A stretch of DNA of 64,000 nucleotides from Planctomycetota bacterium (GTDB taxonomy: Bacteria; Planctomycetota; UBA1135; UBA2386), in NCBI GenBank assembly GCA_947444055.1, contig CANEYR010000005.1, forward strand, positions 50,651 to 114,650, given 5' to 3'. The notes under the pieces are model-generated. The model worked only from the letters and a program-made list of their open reading frames with translations. It did no database searches and was not told the origin of the DNA. Of the stretch, positions 8,943 through 17,227 are shown piece after piece. Position 1 is the stretch's first letter, and each line of letters opens with the position of its first letter. A program made the translations under genes and the position numbers.

Positions 8943-8968
8943 TCAGAGCCTGATCAGAGCCTGATCAG
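8940..8968 (+). repeat. 11-bp tandem repeat starting at a stop codon
   Basis: The unit TGATCAGAGCC occurs at 8940 and 8951 and again, truncated, at 8962 (TGATCAG). The first TGA is the stop of the sugar dehydrogenase gene. Because the period is 11, the three TGA triplets fall in three different reading frames. Confidence 0.85.
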
Positions 8969-9027
8969 CGGCGGGTCAGTTGCTCTGGGTTAGGGGCGGC
9001 CCACGAATAACTTGGTGGCTTGGACCA

Positions 9028-9735
9028 TCAGCCCGCCATCGGCACCTCGTGCACGGAGAGCAGCCCGTGCCGGCGCCAGCCGATGGTGAGCATCCAGGTG
9101 TGGGCCAAGGCGACAGGTCGCACGATCGCCTCGATGCCGCGCACGACGATGGTCTCGCGGAACCCATCGAACCAGGGGGCTGAGGTGTAGGTGTCGATGG
9201 CCTGGGGGACCGCGACTTCGCGCCCTTCGGCCGCGTGCTTCTTGCCGTTGCCCAGCACGTAGCGCAGCGCGTTGCGGACCTCGCGTGGCGTCTTCAGGAT
9301 GCGGTCGTGGTAGCGGTCGGCGAACACGGTGCCCGCCCGCCGCCAAAGCCTGTTCAAGGCTTTGGCGATGCGGATCGCGAGGCCCTGTAGACCCCGCGTC
9401 AGCGCCGTTCGGTCGCGCGCCTCCACCAGGAAGTGCAGGTGGTCGTTCAGCACGGCGTAGTGGGTAAGGCGGAAGCCGTGTCGGTCGCAGCCGGCAGCGA
9501 AGGCCGTGCGCAGGGTGGTGTACTCGCGTTTGCTGCGCAAACGCGGCAACCCCCGCAGCAACTTCATCGTCACGTGCGCGGGGAACCGCGCGGCCAGCAG
9601 CGCGCGTGGCCCGTGACCGACCAAGGCCTTCTCGCCTTTGGGTTTTCTGCCAGCACCGGCACGGCGACCGCCGTTCTGTCGAAACGGCAACACGCCTTGC
9701 TGCTTCTTCTTCGGTTGGTGAACACGGGCGGCCAT
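9028..9735 (-). CDS. REP-associated tyrosine transposase (RAYT, Y1_Tnp family)
   Basis: About 235 residues from ATG 9735. A basic N-terminus (QNGGRRAGAGRKPKGEKA) precedes a Y1 transposase domain. The HUH-like pair appears in NDHLHFLVEA, and the catalytic tyrosine is probably the one in ALRYVLGNGKKH. RAYTs are single-copy, domesticated relatives of the IS200/IS605 transposases that act on REP hairpins. I see no flanking IS ends and no clear REP pair in the neighbouring 300 bp, so it is better viewed as a resident gene than an active insertion sequence. The lysine/arginine-rich N-terminal extension could bind DNA. Confidence 0.85.
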   Translation of the reverse strand: MAARVHQPKKKQQGVLPFRQNGGRRAGAGRKPKGEKALVGHGPRALLAARFPAHVTMKLLRGLPRLRSKREYTTLRTAFAAGCDRHGFRLTHYAVLNDHLHFLVEARDRTALTRGLQGLAIRIAKALNRLWRRAGTVFADRYHDRILKTPREVRNALRYVLGNGKKHAAEGREVAVPQAIDTYTSAPWFDGFRETIVVRGIEAIVRPVALAHTWMLTIGWRRHGLLSVHEVPMAG

Positions 9736-10011
9736 TGTGATTGCGCAGATATTAGAAGGAAGGCCAAGCGACGTCAAGCATTGTTCGTCGCCTGTTCGCC
9801 ACCTTGCCGACACGGCCGTGCCGCATCCACGTGGCTTGGCGCCTACATCTCACCGGCGAGCGGGGCCCCCGACATCCCTGGCAACCTCCAGACATGCCAT
9901 GTGCAGGACGGCGCCGCCGATGGCATCCATGAGAACCTCCCCACGCACCAACCGACAGCCGTCCTGTTGTTGTTCAGCTGCTTCCCTGCCAAGCGATTCT
10001 TGGGCGGGCCC

Positions 10012-11730
10012 TTAGTTGCTTTGGGCCTTCGGGCTCTGGCCCTTGCCGCCCGCTCCCTTCTGCTGCGCCTTCTGGTAACTGTCCTTCAGCGACACCGTGC
10101 GGTTCATCACGGGGGCTCCAGCCGTGCTGTCCTTGCTGTCGCAGCAGAAGTAGCCGATGCGTTCGAACTGGAAGCGCTCGCCGCCCTTCGCTTCGCGCAG
10201 GCTCGGCTCCAGCATGCCGCGCACGATCCGTCGGCTGTTGGGGTTAACCAGTTGCAAGAAGTCGCCGCCGTCGGCGCTAGCCGGGTCGGTCGTCGTGAAC
10301 AGGTGGTCGAAGAGCCGCACTTCGGCATTCACGGCGTGCTGCGCACTGACCCAGTGGATCGTCGCCTTCACCTTGCGGCCATCTGGTGAGTTGCCACCTT
10401 TGGACGCCGGGTCGTAGGTGCAGCGGATCGCCGTCACTTGACCACTGGCGTCCTTGTCGACGCCGGTGCAGGTCACGAAGTAACCAAACCGCAGGCGCAC
10501 TTCGCGGCCGGGGGCGAGCCGGAAGAAGTCCTTCGGCGGCGCTTCCATGAAGTCGTCGCGCTCGATCAGCAGCGTGCCCGAGAACGGCACCTCGCGCGTG
10601 CCCGCCGTCGCGTCCTCCGGGTTGTTCTGCGCCAGGACCCACTCGACTTGATCGCCCGGCCAGTTCTCGATCACGAGCTTGATCGGGTCGAGCACCGCCA
10701 TGCGGCGCAGCGCGTTCTTGTTGAGCCAGTCGCGCACGTGGAAATCGAGCAAGCCGATCTCGTGCGTGCTGTTGAACTTCGCCACGCCGACGTGCTTGCA
10801 GAACGCGACCAGGGCTTCCGGCGGATAACCACGCCGACGCAGGCCGCGCAGCGTCGGCAGGCGCGGATCGTCCCAGCCATCGACGTGTTTGCCTTCGACT
10901 AGCTGCAGCAGCTTGCGTTTGCTGGTCAGCATGTACTCGACGTTGAGGCGCGCGAACTCGATCTGCTGCGGCTTGAAGATGCCGAGCGAATCACAGAACC
11001 AGTCGTAGAGCGGGCGGTGGTGTTCGAACTCGAGCGTGCACAGCGAGTGGGTGATGCCTTCGATCGAGTCGCACTGGCCGTGGGCCCAGTCGTACATCGG
11101 GTAGATGCACCAGCGATCGCCGGTGCGCTGGTGGTGCAGGTGCCGGATGCGGTACATCACCGGGTCGCGCAGGTTCAAGTTGGCGTGCGCCATGTCGATC
11201 TTGGCGCGCAGCACCTTGGCGCCGTCGGCGAACTTGCCCGCCTTCATGTCGCGCAGCAGTTGCAGGTTCTCTGGCACCGAACGTGTGCGGCACGGGCTGT
11301 TCGTGCCCGGCGTCGTCACTGTGCCGCGGGCCCTGGCGATCGCTTCGGCGTCCTGGTCGTCGACGTAGGCGAGTCCCTTCTCAACCAAGCGCTCGGCCCA
11401 CGCATAGATCTGGTCGAAGTAGTCCGCCGCATACAGCATCGCGTCCCACTGGAAGCCGAGCCAGCGCACGTCCTCCATGATGGCGTCGACGTACTCCTGG
11501 TCTTCGGCCTCTGGGTTGGTGTCGTCCATCCGCAGGTTGCAGCGGCCGCCAAACTCCTTGGCGATCGAGAACCCGAGCGTGATCGCCTTGGCGTGGCCAA
11601 GGTGCAGGTAGCCATTGGGCTCCGGCGGGAAGCGCGTGATGACCTGTTGCACTAAGCCGCTCTGCAGGTCCGCGCGAATGCGATCGCGGATGAAGTCGGA
11701 GGCGGGAGCGGACTCGGGGGCGTTGGTCAT
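10012..11730 (-). CDS. glnS: Glutaminyl-tRNA synthetase
   Basis: 572 residues from ATG 11730. Class I signature motifs are clear: RFPPEPNGYLHLGHAKAI (HIGH-like HLGH), MDDTNPEAEDQEYV, and the KMSKS-like region MLTSKRKLLQLVE. RKRGYPPE-type helices and the C-terminal anticodon beta barrels follow (LEVREVPFSGTLL-like strands near PFSGTLLIERDDF). It charges tRNA-Gln directly, so this organism need not rely on transamidation for Gln-tRNA. A short lysine-rich tail (KAQQKGAGGKGQSPKAQ) is a little unusual. It is divergent from the polyferredoxin gene with about 106 bp between starts. Confidence 0.96.
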   Translation of the reverse strand: MTNAPESAPASDFIRDRIRADLQSGLVQQVITRFPPEPNGYLHLGHAKAITLGFSIAKEFGGRCNLRMDDTNPEAEDQEYVDAIMEDVRWLGFQWDAMLYAADYFDQIYAWAERLVEKGLAYVDDQDAEAIARARGTVTTPGTNSPCRTRSVPENLQLLRDMKAGKFADGAKVLRAKIDMAHANLNLRDPVMYRIRHLHHQRTGDRWCIYPMYDWAHGQCDSIEGITHSLCTLEFEHHRPLYDWFCDSLGIFKPQQIEFARLNVEYMLTSKRKLLQLVEGKHVDGWDDPRLPTLRGLRRRGYPPEALVAFCKHVGVAKFNSTHEIGLLDFHVRDWLNKNALRRMAVLDPIKLVIENWPGDQVEWVLAQNNPEDATAGTREVPFSGTLLIERDDFMEAPPKDFFRLAPGREVRLRFGYFVTCTGVDKDASGQVTAIRCTYDPASKGGNSPDGRKVKATIHWVSAQHAVNAEVRLFDHLFTTTDPASADGGDFLQLVNPNSRRIVRGMLEPSLREAKGGERFQFERIGYFCCDSKDSTAGAPVMNRTVSLKDSYQKAQQKGAGGKGQSPKAQSN

Positions 11731-11836
11731 CGTGGGAACTGGGGAAGCGGGCGCAGACGATCGCGGAGGGCGCCGTCGATTGCAATGCAACGACGTAGGC
11801 GGCGACGCAACCGGCATTGCTATGCTCGCCGGTTCG

Positions 11837-13420
11837 ATGACGGCTGCTCCGCCCGTTCCTCCGTCCAGTCCAGTTCGCGATCTGTTGGCGTTCTTGCCGC
11901 GGCAGGATCGGCACAAGCCGAAGTGCACGCCGGTGCGGCCGTCGAAGGTCTCGCGCAAACGTGCCTACGTGCTGATTGGTGTGCATGTGCTGATCGGCTT
12001 GCACATCTGGCACTGGCTGGCGACGGGTTCGTCGTTGACGCCGGTGGAGCCGTCGGAGGCCAAGCAAACGCTCGAGGAAGGCCGCATCAACGCGGGCTTC
12101 GTGCTCTTCCTTTGCCTCATTGCCAGCACGCTGGTGTTCGGGCGGTTCTTTTGCGGCTGGGCCTGCCACGTCGTGGCGCTGCAAGACCTCGCGGCGTGGG
12201 CGCTCGGCAAGCTCGGTCTCAAACCGCGGCCACTGCGCTCGCGTCTGCTCGTGTTCGCCCCGTTCGTCGTCGCCATCCACATGTTTGTGTGGCCATCCAT
12301 CCGCCATTGGTTTGGCCAGCCGCCGTTGCCAGCTTCGAACTGGGAATGGCACATGACCACCAACGAGCTGTGGGCCAGCTTTCCGGGGCCGCTGATGGGG
12401 GTTCTCACCTTCGTCGTCGTCGGGTTTCTGATCGTGTGGTGGCTTGGTGCGAAGGGCTTCTGCACGCATGGCTGCCCGTACGGGGCGTTCTTCGCACTCG
12501 CCGATCGCCTGGCACCCGTTCGCATCAAGGTCACCGACGCCTGCGACGCGTGTGGGCATTGCACTAGCGTGTGCACGAGCAACGTGCGTGTGCACGAAGA
12601 AGTCGCCAAGCACGGTCAGATCGTCGACCCCGGTTGCATGAAGTGCCTCGACTGCGTGTCGGTGTGTCCGAAGCAGGCGCTCTATGTCGGGTTCGCCCTG
12701 CCCAAGCCCTTCGCGGTGAGCCAGCAGCGCATCCAGGCGCGCTCGGATTTCACGTGGCTGGAAGAACTCGTGGTCGCCGTGCTCGCGTTCGTAGCGGCCG
12801 AGCTGACGTTCCGTGGCGCTTGGTTTGGTGAAGGCGTGCCGCTGCTGATGGCGGTCGGACTCGGTGTCATCACCGCGGTGTTGGCCCTGTTGTGGTGGCG
12901 GCTGCTGCGGCGGCGCGAGGTGACGTTCCAACACACGCCGCTGCGGCGGAACGGCAAGCTCACGGGAGCGGGGCTTGGCGCGTTCGTCGTGCTCAGTGCA
13001 TGGCTGTTGTTCACGGCGCAGACGTTCGTGGCGCAACGCTACAAAGCATCCACGATCGCCCAGGTGTTGGCGGCGCGCGGCGACGCGTCGCCAAGCCAGT
13101 TGGCGGCGGCGCTGGCTAGTGCGGACCGTGCGCACGCATGGGATGCGATGGATGATCCGATGGTGGGGGAGATGCGCGGGCTGTTGCTGCGGCGAACGGG
13201 GCGGCACGCCGAAGCCGAGGCCTCGTTGTTGTCGAGTTGGCAGGCGCAAGGTCACCTGCAGCTGGTCGAATCGAGTTTGTGTTTGGCCAGCTACTGCATG
13301 GACCGGGCGCGGCAGAATTTTGATCTCGCCGAGACGCTGGTGCGCAGCGTGTTGCGGCACCACCCGCAGAACGTGCCGGCGACGCAAATGCTCGAAGCCT
13401 TGCAGTCGCGGAAGAAGTGA
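11837..13420 (+). CDS. NapH/CcoG-like membrane polyferredoxin with C-terminal helical repeats
   Basis: About 527 residues. N-terminal membrane helices carry the NapH-type motif FGRFFCGWACHVVALQDL, then further helices and CTHGCPYGAFFALADRL. Two [4Fe-4S] motifs follow: CDACGHCTSVC and CMKCLDCVSVCPK. Two more hydrophobic segments come next (about 290-400), and the last 130 residues are alpha-helical and TPR-like. Such proteins pass electrons across or along the inner membrane. The redox partner is not encoded nearby. ATG 11837 is chosen over ATG 11822, and both are far shorter than the full open frame, which overlaps glnS on the other strand. Divergent transcription from glnS implies a promoter in 11731-11836. 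Confidence 0.85.
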   Translation: MTAAPPVPPSSPVRDLLAFLPRQDRHKPKCTPVRPSKVSRKRAYVLIGVHVLIGLHIWHWLATGSSLTPVEPSEAKQTLEEGRINAGFVLFLCLIASTLVFGRFFCGWACHVVALQDLAAWALGKLGLKPRPLRSRLLVFAPFVVAIHMFVWPSIRHWFGQPPLPASNWEWHMTTNELWASFPGPLMGVLTFVVVGFLIVWWLGAKGFCTHGCPYGAFFALADRLAPVRIKVTDACDACGHCTSVCTSNVRVHEEVAKHGQIVDPGCMKCLDCVSVCPKQALYVGFALPKPFAVSQQRIQARSDFTWLEELVVAVLAFVAAELTFRGAWFGEGVPLLMAVGLGVITAVLALLWWRLLRRREVTFQHTPLRRNGKLTGAGLGAFVVLSAWLLFTAQTFVAQRYKASTIAQVLAARGDASPSQLAAALASADRAHAWDAMDDPMVGEMRGLLLRRTGRHAEAEASLLSSWQAQGHLQLVESSLCLASYCMDRARQNFDLAETLVRSVLRHHPQNVPATQMLEALQSRKK

Positions 13421-13512
13421 ACGCGGCGCTGCCGTTGGCCGCCGGCCTTGCCAGTGCTCGCCGTTGCCCCGCTTGACCGCTCCGCGAACGCTGGCTAGAA
13501 GTTCTCCCACAA

Positions 13513-13650
13513 CTCATCCAGACCAGCCGAGGGACGGGCCCGACGACGCTGGGGCAACCACGCCACGATCGACCAAGATCGCCGAGCGCAGGTGCCAACT
13601 CCCGCGGCTAGCCCTTCGTGCTCGTGTGAGCAAGGAGGCCGAAAGATGAG
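13513..13650 (+). ncRNA. SAM-I (S box) riboswitch
   Basis: Strong match to the S-box core. P1 pairs CTCATC (13513-13518) with GATGAG (13645-13650). Between them are the conserved CAGCCGAGGGACGGGCCCGA, the GGGGCAACC block, GGTGCCAACTCC and the closing GAAAGATGAG. Spacing and order fit the SAM-I aptamer with its kink-turn and pseudoknot segments. It sits in the leader of hom-metX-metB, so excess SAM should lower expression of homocysteine synthesis. The 92 bases before it (13421-13512) show nothing I can name beyond the presumed promoter. Confidence 0.95.
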
Positions 13651-13724
13651 TCTGCAAGCGACGCTTGGCGTCGTGCAGACCCAGCTAGCAGCAGGAGGCT
13701 GGAACGGGCCCGAAGTAGCCGTTC
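13650..13724 (+). promoter_or_regulatory. Expression platform of the SAM riboswitch
   Basis: Right after the aptamer there is a 13-bp hairpin: GTCTGCA (13650-13656) pairs with TGCAGAC (13674-13680), and CGACGC (13659-13664) with GCGTCG (13668-13673). No U-tract follows. A ribosome-binding-like AGGAGG at 13693-13698 lies in a possible CCAGC/GCTGG hairpin (13681-13702). GGAACGG and CCGTTCC then form a stem ending just before the GTG start at 13726. The layout suggests control of translation start, or a terminator without a U-tract; I cannot tell which. Confidence 0.55.
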
Positions 13725-13725
13725 C

Positions 13726-14823
13726 GTGACCCACAAGATTGTTCCTGCGTCCCTTCCCGCCGCTTCACCAAGACTTGCTGTGTCTGCCAGCGACAACTTC
13801 CGTTCGTCCGGCCAGTCCCCGGGCTCAGCCCAGCCCCGACCCAACCTGCACCTGATCGGCCCTGGCCAGGTCGGTCGCGCGTTCCTGCAGCAACTCGACG
13901 GCCTGTCGCTCACCGTCGTCGCCGTCAGCGATTCCACCGCCACCGTGTTCGATCGCGCCGGCCTGTCGCTCGTCAGCTTGCTGGCGCACAAGGCGGCCGG
14001 CGGTGCGTTGGCCACACTGCCGCGGGCCGAGACCATTCCCACCGAACTCGCCATCCGCATCGTCGGCGCCAACGTCGTCGTCGACGCGACGCCGAGCGGT
14101 GAGGCCGGCACCGCGGCCGCTGTGCAACGCGCCCGCACCGCGCTGCAGAACGGCGCGTTCCTCGCCTTGAGTGGCAAGAACGCGTTGGCGGCGGCGGCTC
14201 CCGAATGGCTGCTCGGCGCCTACCGCGGTCGAGTCGGGCTGCACGCGGTGTTGGGCGGCACCGGCCAGGCGCTCGCCCGCGAACTGCTCGAACTGCGCGA
14301 ACACTGCCGCAGCGTCGCGCTGGTCGGCAACGTCACCACGACGGTGTTGATCACGGCGATCGAACGCGGTGCGTCGCTCGAGCAAGGCATTGCCGAGGCG
14401 CAGGCGCGTGGCCTGCTCGAACCCGACCCCACGCTCGACCTCGATGGCAGCGATGCCGCGACCAAGCTGCGTTGTGTGTGGGGTGCGGTGTTTGGCGAGA
14501 GCTGGGCCAAGCCACCCACGAGTGCGCAGGTCCAGCGCCAAGACATTCGTTCGCTCGATGTGCAGGTCGTTCGCGAACGGGCAGGACGTTGCGCGACGAC
14601 GAGGCTCGTCGCGCGGGCCGAACGCGGCGGCAACTGGCGCGTGTCGTACGAAGAATTGCCACTCGGCTCGCCGCTGGCCGCACCGCCAGATCGCGTCGTC
14701 TATGGCTATGAGCTGCCTGCAGGCCTGCGCGTGCACACCGGCCTCGCCGTTGGCTACGCCGCCACGGCGGCCGCGCTGCTCGCCGACGTCAAGGCCGCGA
14801 TTGGCACGGCGGTGATCTCGTGA
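13726..14823 (+). CDS. hom: Homoserine dehydrogenase family protein
   Basis: 365 residues from GTG 13726. After a 40-residue leader comes a Rossmann fold (NLHLIGPGQVGRAFLQQL), then DATPSGEAGTAA and SGKNALAAAA with the conserved lysine region. A catalytic domain with GNVTTTVLITAIERGASLEQGIAEAQARG and DLDGSDAATKLR matches the GTTNxIL and DxxGxDAAxKL regions of homoserine dehydrogenases. It should reduce aspartate semialdehyde to homoserine. No ACT domain or aspartokinase domain is attached. GTG 13780 is an alternative start. Its stop overlaps the metX start (GTGA). The riboswitch upstream and the metX-metB partners place it in methionine rather than threonine supply. Confidence 0.88.
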   Translation: MTHKIVPASLPAASPRLAVSASDNFRSSGQSPGSAQPRPNLHLIGPGQVGRAFLQQLDGLSLTVVAVSDSTATVFDRAGLSLVSLLAHKAAGGALATLPRAETIPTELAIRIVGANVVVDATPSGEAGTAAAVQRARTALQNGAFLALSGKNALAAAAPEWLLGAYRGRVGLHAVLGGTGQALARELLELREHCRSVALVGNVTTTVLITAIERGASLEQGIAEAQARGLLEPDPTLDLDGSDAATKLRCVWGAVFGESWAKPPTSAQVQRQDIRSLDVQVVRERAGRCATTRLVARAERGGNWRVSYEELPLGSPLAAPPDRVVYGYELPAGLRVHTGLAVGYAATAAALLADVKAAIGTAVIS

Positions 14824-15812
14824 GCTGCGCCATCACGTTGCCGCGCGGTGTCGAGCTGTGCCACTTGCCGAAGCACTTCGAACTCGAGCACGGCGGCGCA
14901 CTCGAAGGCGCGGCCTTGGCGTTCGAACGCCAAGGGCCGCCCACAGCTCCGACCCTCGTTGTGCTCGGCGGCATCACCGCCGGTCGCCACGTCAGCGCGC
15001 ACAGCACCGTGGGCGAGGGAGGCTGGTGGCAAGGCCTAGTTGGGGCGCAGCTCGCGATCGATCCGCAGCGGTACCAAGTGCTGTCGTTCGATTGGCTCGG
15101 TGGCCATGGCAGTTCGACCGCACCGGCGATCGGCGAAGCGTTCCCGTTCGTAGCCGCTCGCGACCAAGCCCGCGCCCTCTGGCATCTGTGTGACGCCCTG
15201 CGCATCGAGCGGGTGCACGCGCTCGTCGGCAGCAGCTACGGCGGCATGGTGGCGTTGCACGCCGCCGCGCTCGCACCGCACCGTGTGCAGCGGTTGGTCG
15301 CGATCGCCGCCGCCCACCGCAGTCACCCGCAGGCCAGTGCGTGGCGCGCCGTGCAGCGCGGCATCGTCGAACTCGGCCAGCGCTCAGGCCAGGTCGCGGC
15401 GGCGTTGGCGTTGGCGCGCAGCTTGGCGCTCACCACGTACCGCACGCCCGGCGAACTGCTCGAACGTTTCGATGGTCCGCCCTCGATTGTCGGCAACCAA
15501 CTGCGCGCCTCGGTGCAAGACTGGCTCGACGCGCGCGGGGCGGCCTTTGCCCAGCAGTGGAACGCGGAGCAGTTCTTGTGCTTGAACCGCTCGATCGATG
15601 CTCACCGCATCGAGCCTTTGACCGTCACCGTACCGACGTGGTTGTTGGCGTTTACCGGCGACCAATTGGTGCCGCCAGCTGACGTGCGCGAACTGGCGCT
15701 AGCCTTGCCCGAGCTGCGCGCGCATCGCGACTTGCGATCACGCTACGGCCACGACGCGTTCCTCAAAGAAGTGCCGCTCGTCGCGGCCTTCCTGCGGGAG
15801 GTGCTGTCGTGA
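14820..15812 (+). CDS. metX: Homoserine O-acyltransferase (MetX-type alpha/beta hydrolase)
   Basis: 330 residues from a GTG that overlaps the hom stop by four bases. It has the alpha/beta-hydrolase fold with TLVVLGGITAGRHV near the oxyanion strand, FDWLGGHGSS, and the nucleophile elbow GSSYGGMVAL (Ser139). A late Asp occurs in AFTGDQLVPP and the His in RYGHDAFLKE, giving a complete triad. MetX enzymes acylate homoserine from acetyl-CoA or succinyl-CoA; sequence alone does not settle which. The following gene is of the cystathionine synthase type, which can use either ester. The third gene of the riboswitch-controlled operon follows directly. Confidence 0.88.
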   Translation: MSCAITLPRGVELCHLPKHFELEHGGALEGAALAFERQGPPTAPTLVVLGGITAGRHVSAHSTVGEGGWWQGLVGAQLAIDPQRYQVLSFDWLGGHGSSTAPAIGEAFPFVAARDQARALWHLCDALRIERVHALVGSSYGGMVALHAAALAPHRVQRLVAIAAAHRSHPQASAWRAVQRGIVELGQRSGQVAAALALARSLALTTYRTPGELLERFDGPPSIVGNQLRASVQDWLDARGAAFAQQWNAEQFLCLNRSIDAHRIEPLTVTVPTWLLAFTGDQLVPPADVRELALALPELRAHRDLRSRYGHDAFLKEVPLVAAFLREVLS

Positions 15813-16987
15813 GCTTCTCTCCAGAAACCTTGGCCGTGCGCGCGGGCATCGCCACCGATCCGACGCATGGCGCCGTGGCGCCGCCGTTGGTGTTGTCGGC
15901 GAACTTCGCGTTCGCTGGCTTCAACCAAAAGCGCACCTACGACTACACGCGCAGCGGCAACCCGACGCGCGACGAGTTGGCGGCGGCGTTGGCCGAATGG
16001 GAAGGCGGTGCTGGTGCGGTCATCACCGCGACCGGCATGGCGGCGATCACGTTGGTGCTGCACCTGCTGCAGCCCGGCGATCGTGTGGTGTTGCCGCACG
16101 ACGGTTATGGCGGCACCTGGCGTTTGGCGAACGCGTTGGCGCAGAAGGGGCACTTCGAAGTGCTGTTCGTCAACCAACGCGATCCGGTGGCTCTGGCTTT
16201 GGCGTTGGCGACGCGCCCGAAGTTGGTCTGGGCGGAGTCCCCGAGCAACCCGCTGCTGCGGCTCGTCGACTTGCGTGCCTTGGCGTCGGCTTGTCACGGC
16301 GTCGGGGCGCTCTTCGTCGTCGACAACACGTTCTTGTCGCCCGCTCTGCAGAATCCGCTTGCGCTCGGTGCCGACCTCGTCGTTCACTCGACGACGAAGT
16401 ATGTGAACGGGCACAGCGATGTCGTCGGTGGGGCGGTGATTGCGAAGGACAAGGCGCTGCATGAGCAGTTGGCGTGGTGGGCTAATGCGCTGGGCATCAC
16501 CGGGGCGCCATTTGACAGTTGGTTGACGTTGCGCGGGTTGCGCACGTTGGCGGTGCGCATGCGGCAGCACGAAGCGAATGCGCATCACCTGGCGGAGTTG
16601 TTGGCGGCGCATCCGGCGGTGGCGGCGGTGCACTACCCGGGGTTGGTGACGCACCCTGATCATGGGTTGGCGATTGTCCAGCAGCGGGGCTTTGGCGGCA
16701 TGGTGTCGTTCGAGCTAGCGGATGCGGCGGCGGTGCCGGTGTTCTTGGCGGAGCTGTCGTGTTTCACCTTGGCGGAGTCGCTGGGGGGTGTGGAGAGTTT
16801 GGTGGCGCACCCGGCGACGATGACGCATGCGTCGATGACTGAGGAAGTGCGATCGCGTGCTGGCATTGGGCCTGGGCTGTTGCGGTTGTCGGTGGGCATT
16901 GAGGCGGTGGAGGATTTGGCGGCGGATTTGTTGGCGGCGTTGCAGCGGGTGCAGCGGGGGCGGGCGGTTGGGGTGGGGGTGCGGTGA
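15809..16987 (+). CDS. metB: Cystathionine gamma-synthase / O-acylhomoserine lyase (PLP enzyme)
   Basis: 392 residues from a GTG that overlaps the metX stop (GTGA). It is a Cys/Met metabolism PLP enzyme: YTRSGNPTRDELAAALAEWEGG, the GMAAI loop, WAESPSNPLLRLVD, VDNTFLSPALQNPL, and the PLP lysine in HSTTKYVNGHSDVVGG (Lys197). C-terminal SLGGVESLVAHPATMTHASM and RLSVGIEAVEDL are diagnostic of the MetB/MetZ group. It should join acylated homoserine with cysteine (or sulfide). The last third of the gene uses unusually many TTG/GCG-type codons and GGGG runs compared with its first two thirds. Confidence 0.92.
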   Translation: MSFSPETLAVRAGIATDPTHGAVAPPLVLSANFAFAGFNQKRTYDYTRSGNPTRDELAAALAEWEGGAGAVITATGMAAITLVLHLLQPGDRVVLPHDGYGGTWRLANALAQKGHFEVLFVNQRDPVALALALATRPKLVWAESPSNPLLRLVDLRALASACHGVGALFVVDNTFLSPALQNPLALGADLVVHSTTKYVNGHSDVVGGAVIAKDKALHEQLAWWANALGITGAPFDSWLTLRGLRTLAVRMRQHEANAHHLAELLAAHPAVAAVHYPGLVTHPDHGLAIVQQRGFGGMVSFELADAAAVPVFLAELSCFTLAESLGGVESLVAHPATMTHASMTEEVRSRAGIGPGLLRLSVGIEAVEDLAADLLAALQRVQRGRAVGVGVR

Positions 16988-16989
16988 CA

Positions 16990-17127
16990 GTGCGCATCGA
17001 CCGCATGACCGCCAACCTCGGTGGCTCGCCTTCGGTTGGAACCGGCGCCTTGCGGCTCGATGCCAACGCCGGCAACACGCTTCCTGTGAAGGCCGCCGAC
17101 GCCGCCGAAGCGGTCGTCGGTGGCTGA
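16990..17127 (+). CDS. Possible 45-residue protein after metB
   Basis: A GTG two bases after the metB stop opens a 45-codon frame with strong third-position G/C, ending at TGA 17125-17127. The product would be VRIDRMTANLGGSPSVGTG-like at its start and alanine-rich at its end, with no membrane segment. It is unlike any family I know. It could be a small protein of the met operon or a chance frame. The rest of the gap to lpxA (17128-17227) shows nothing clear. Confidence 0.3.
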   Translation: MRIDRMTANLGGSPSVGTGALRLDANAGNTLPVKAADAAEAVVGG

Positions 17128-17227
17128 GGCGGGAACGGCGGCAGTTGGAGGGGCTCTCAGTTGTCGCTAGGCTTTGCCGCGCCAGGGCTGCGTTCTTGGC
17201 GTTCAGCCTCCGCCAATCGAGCCCCTG

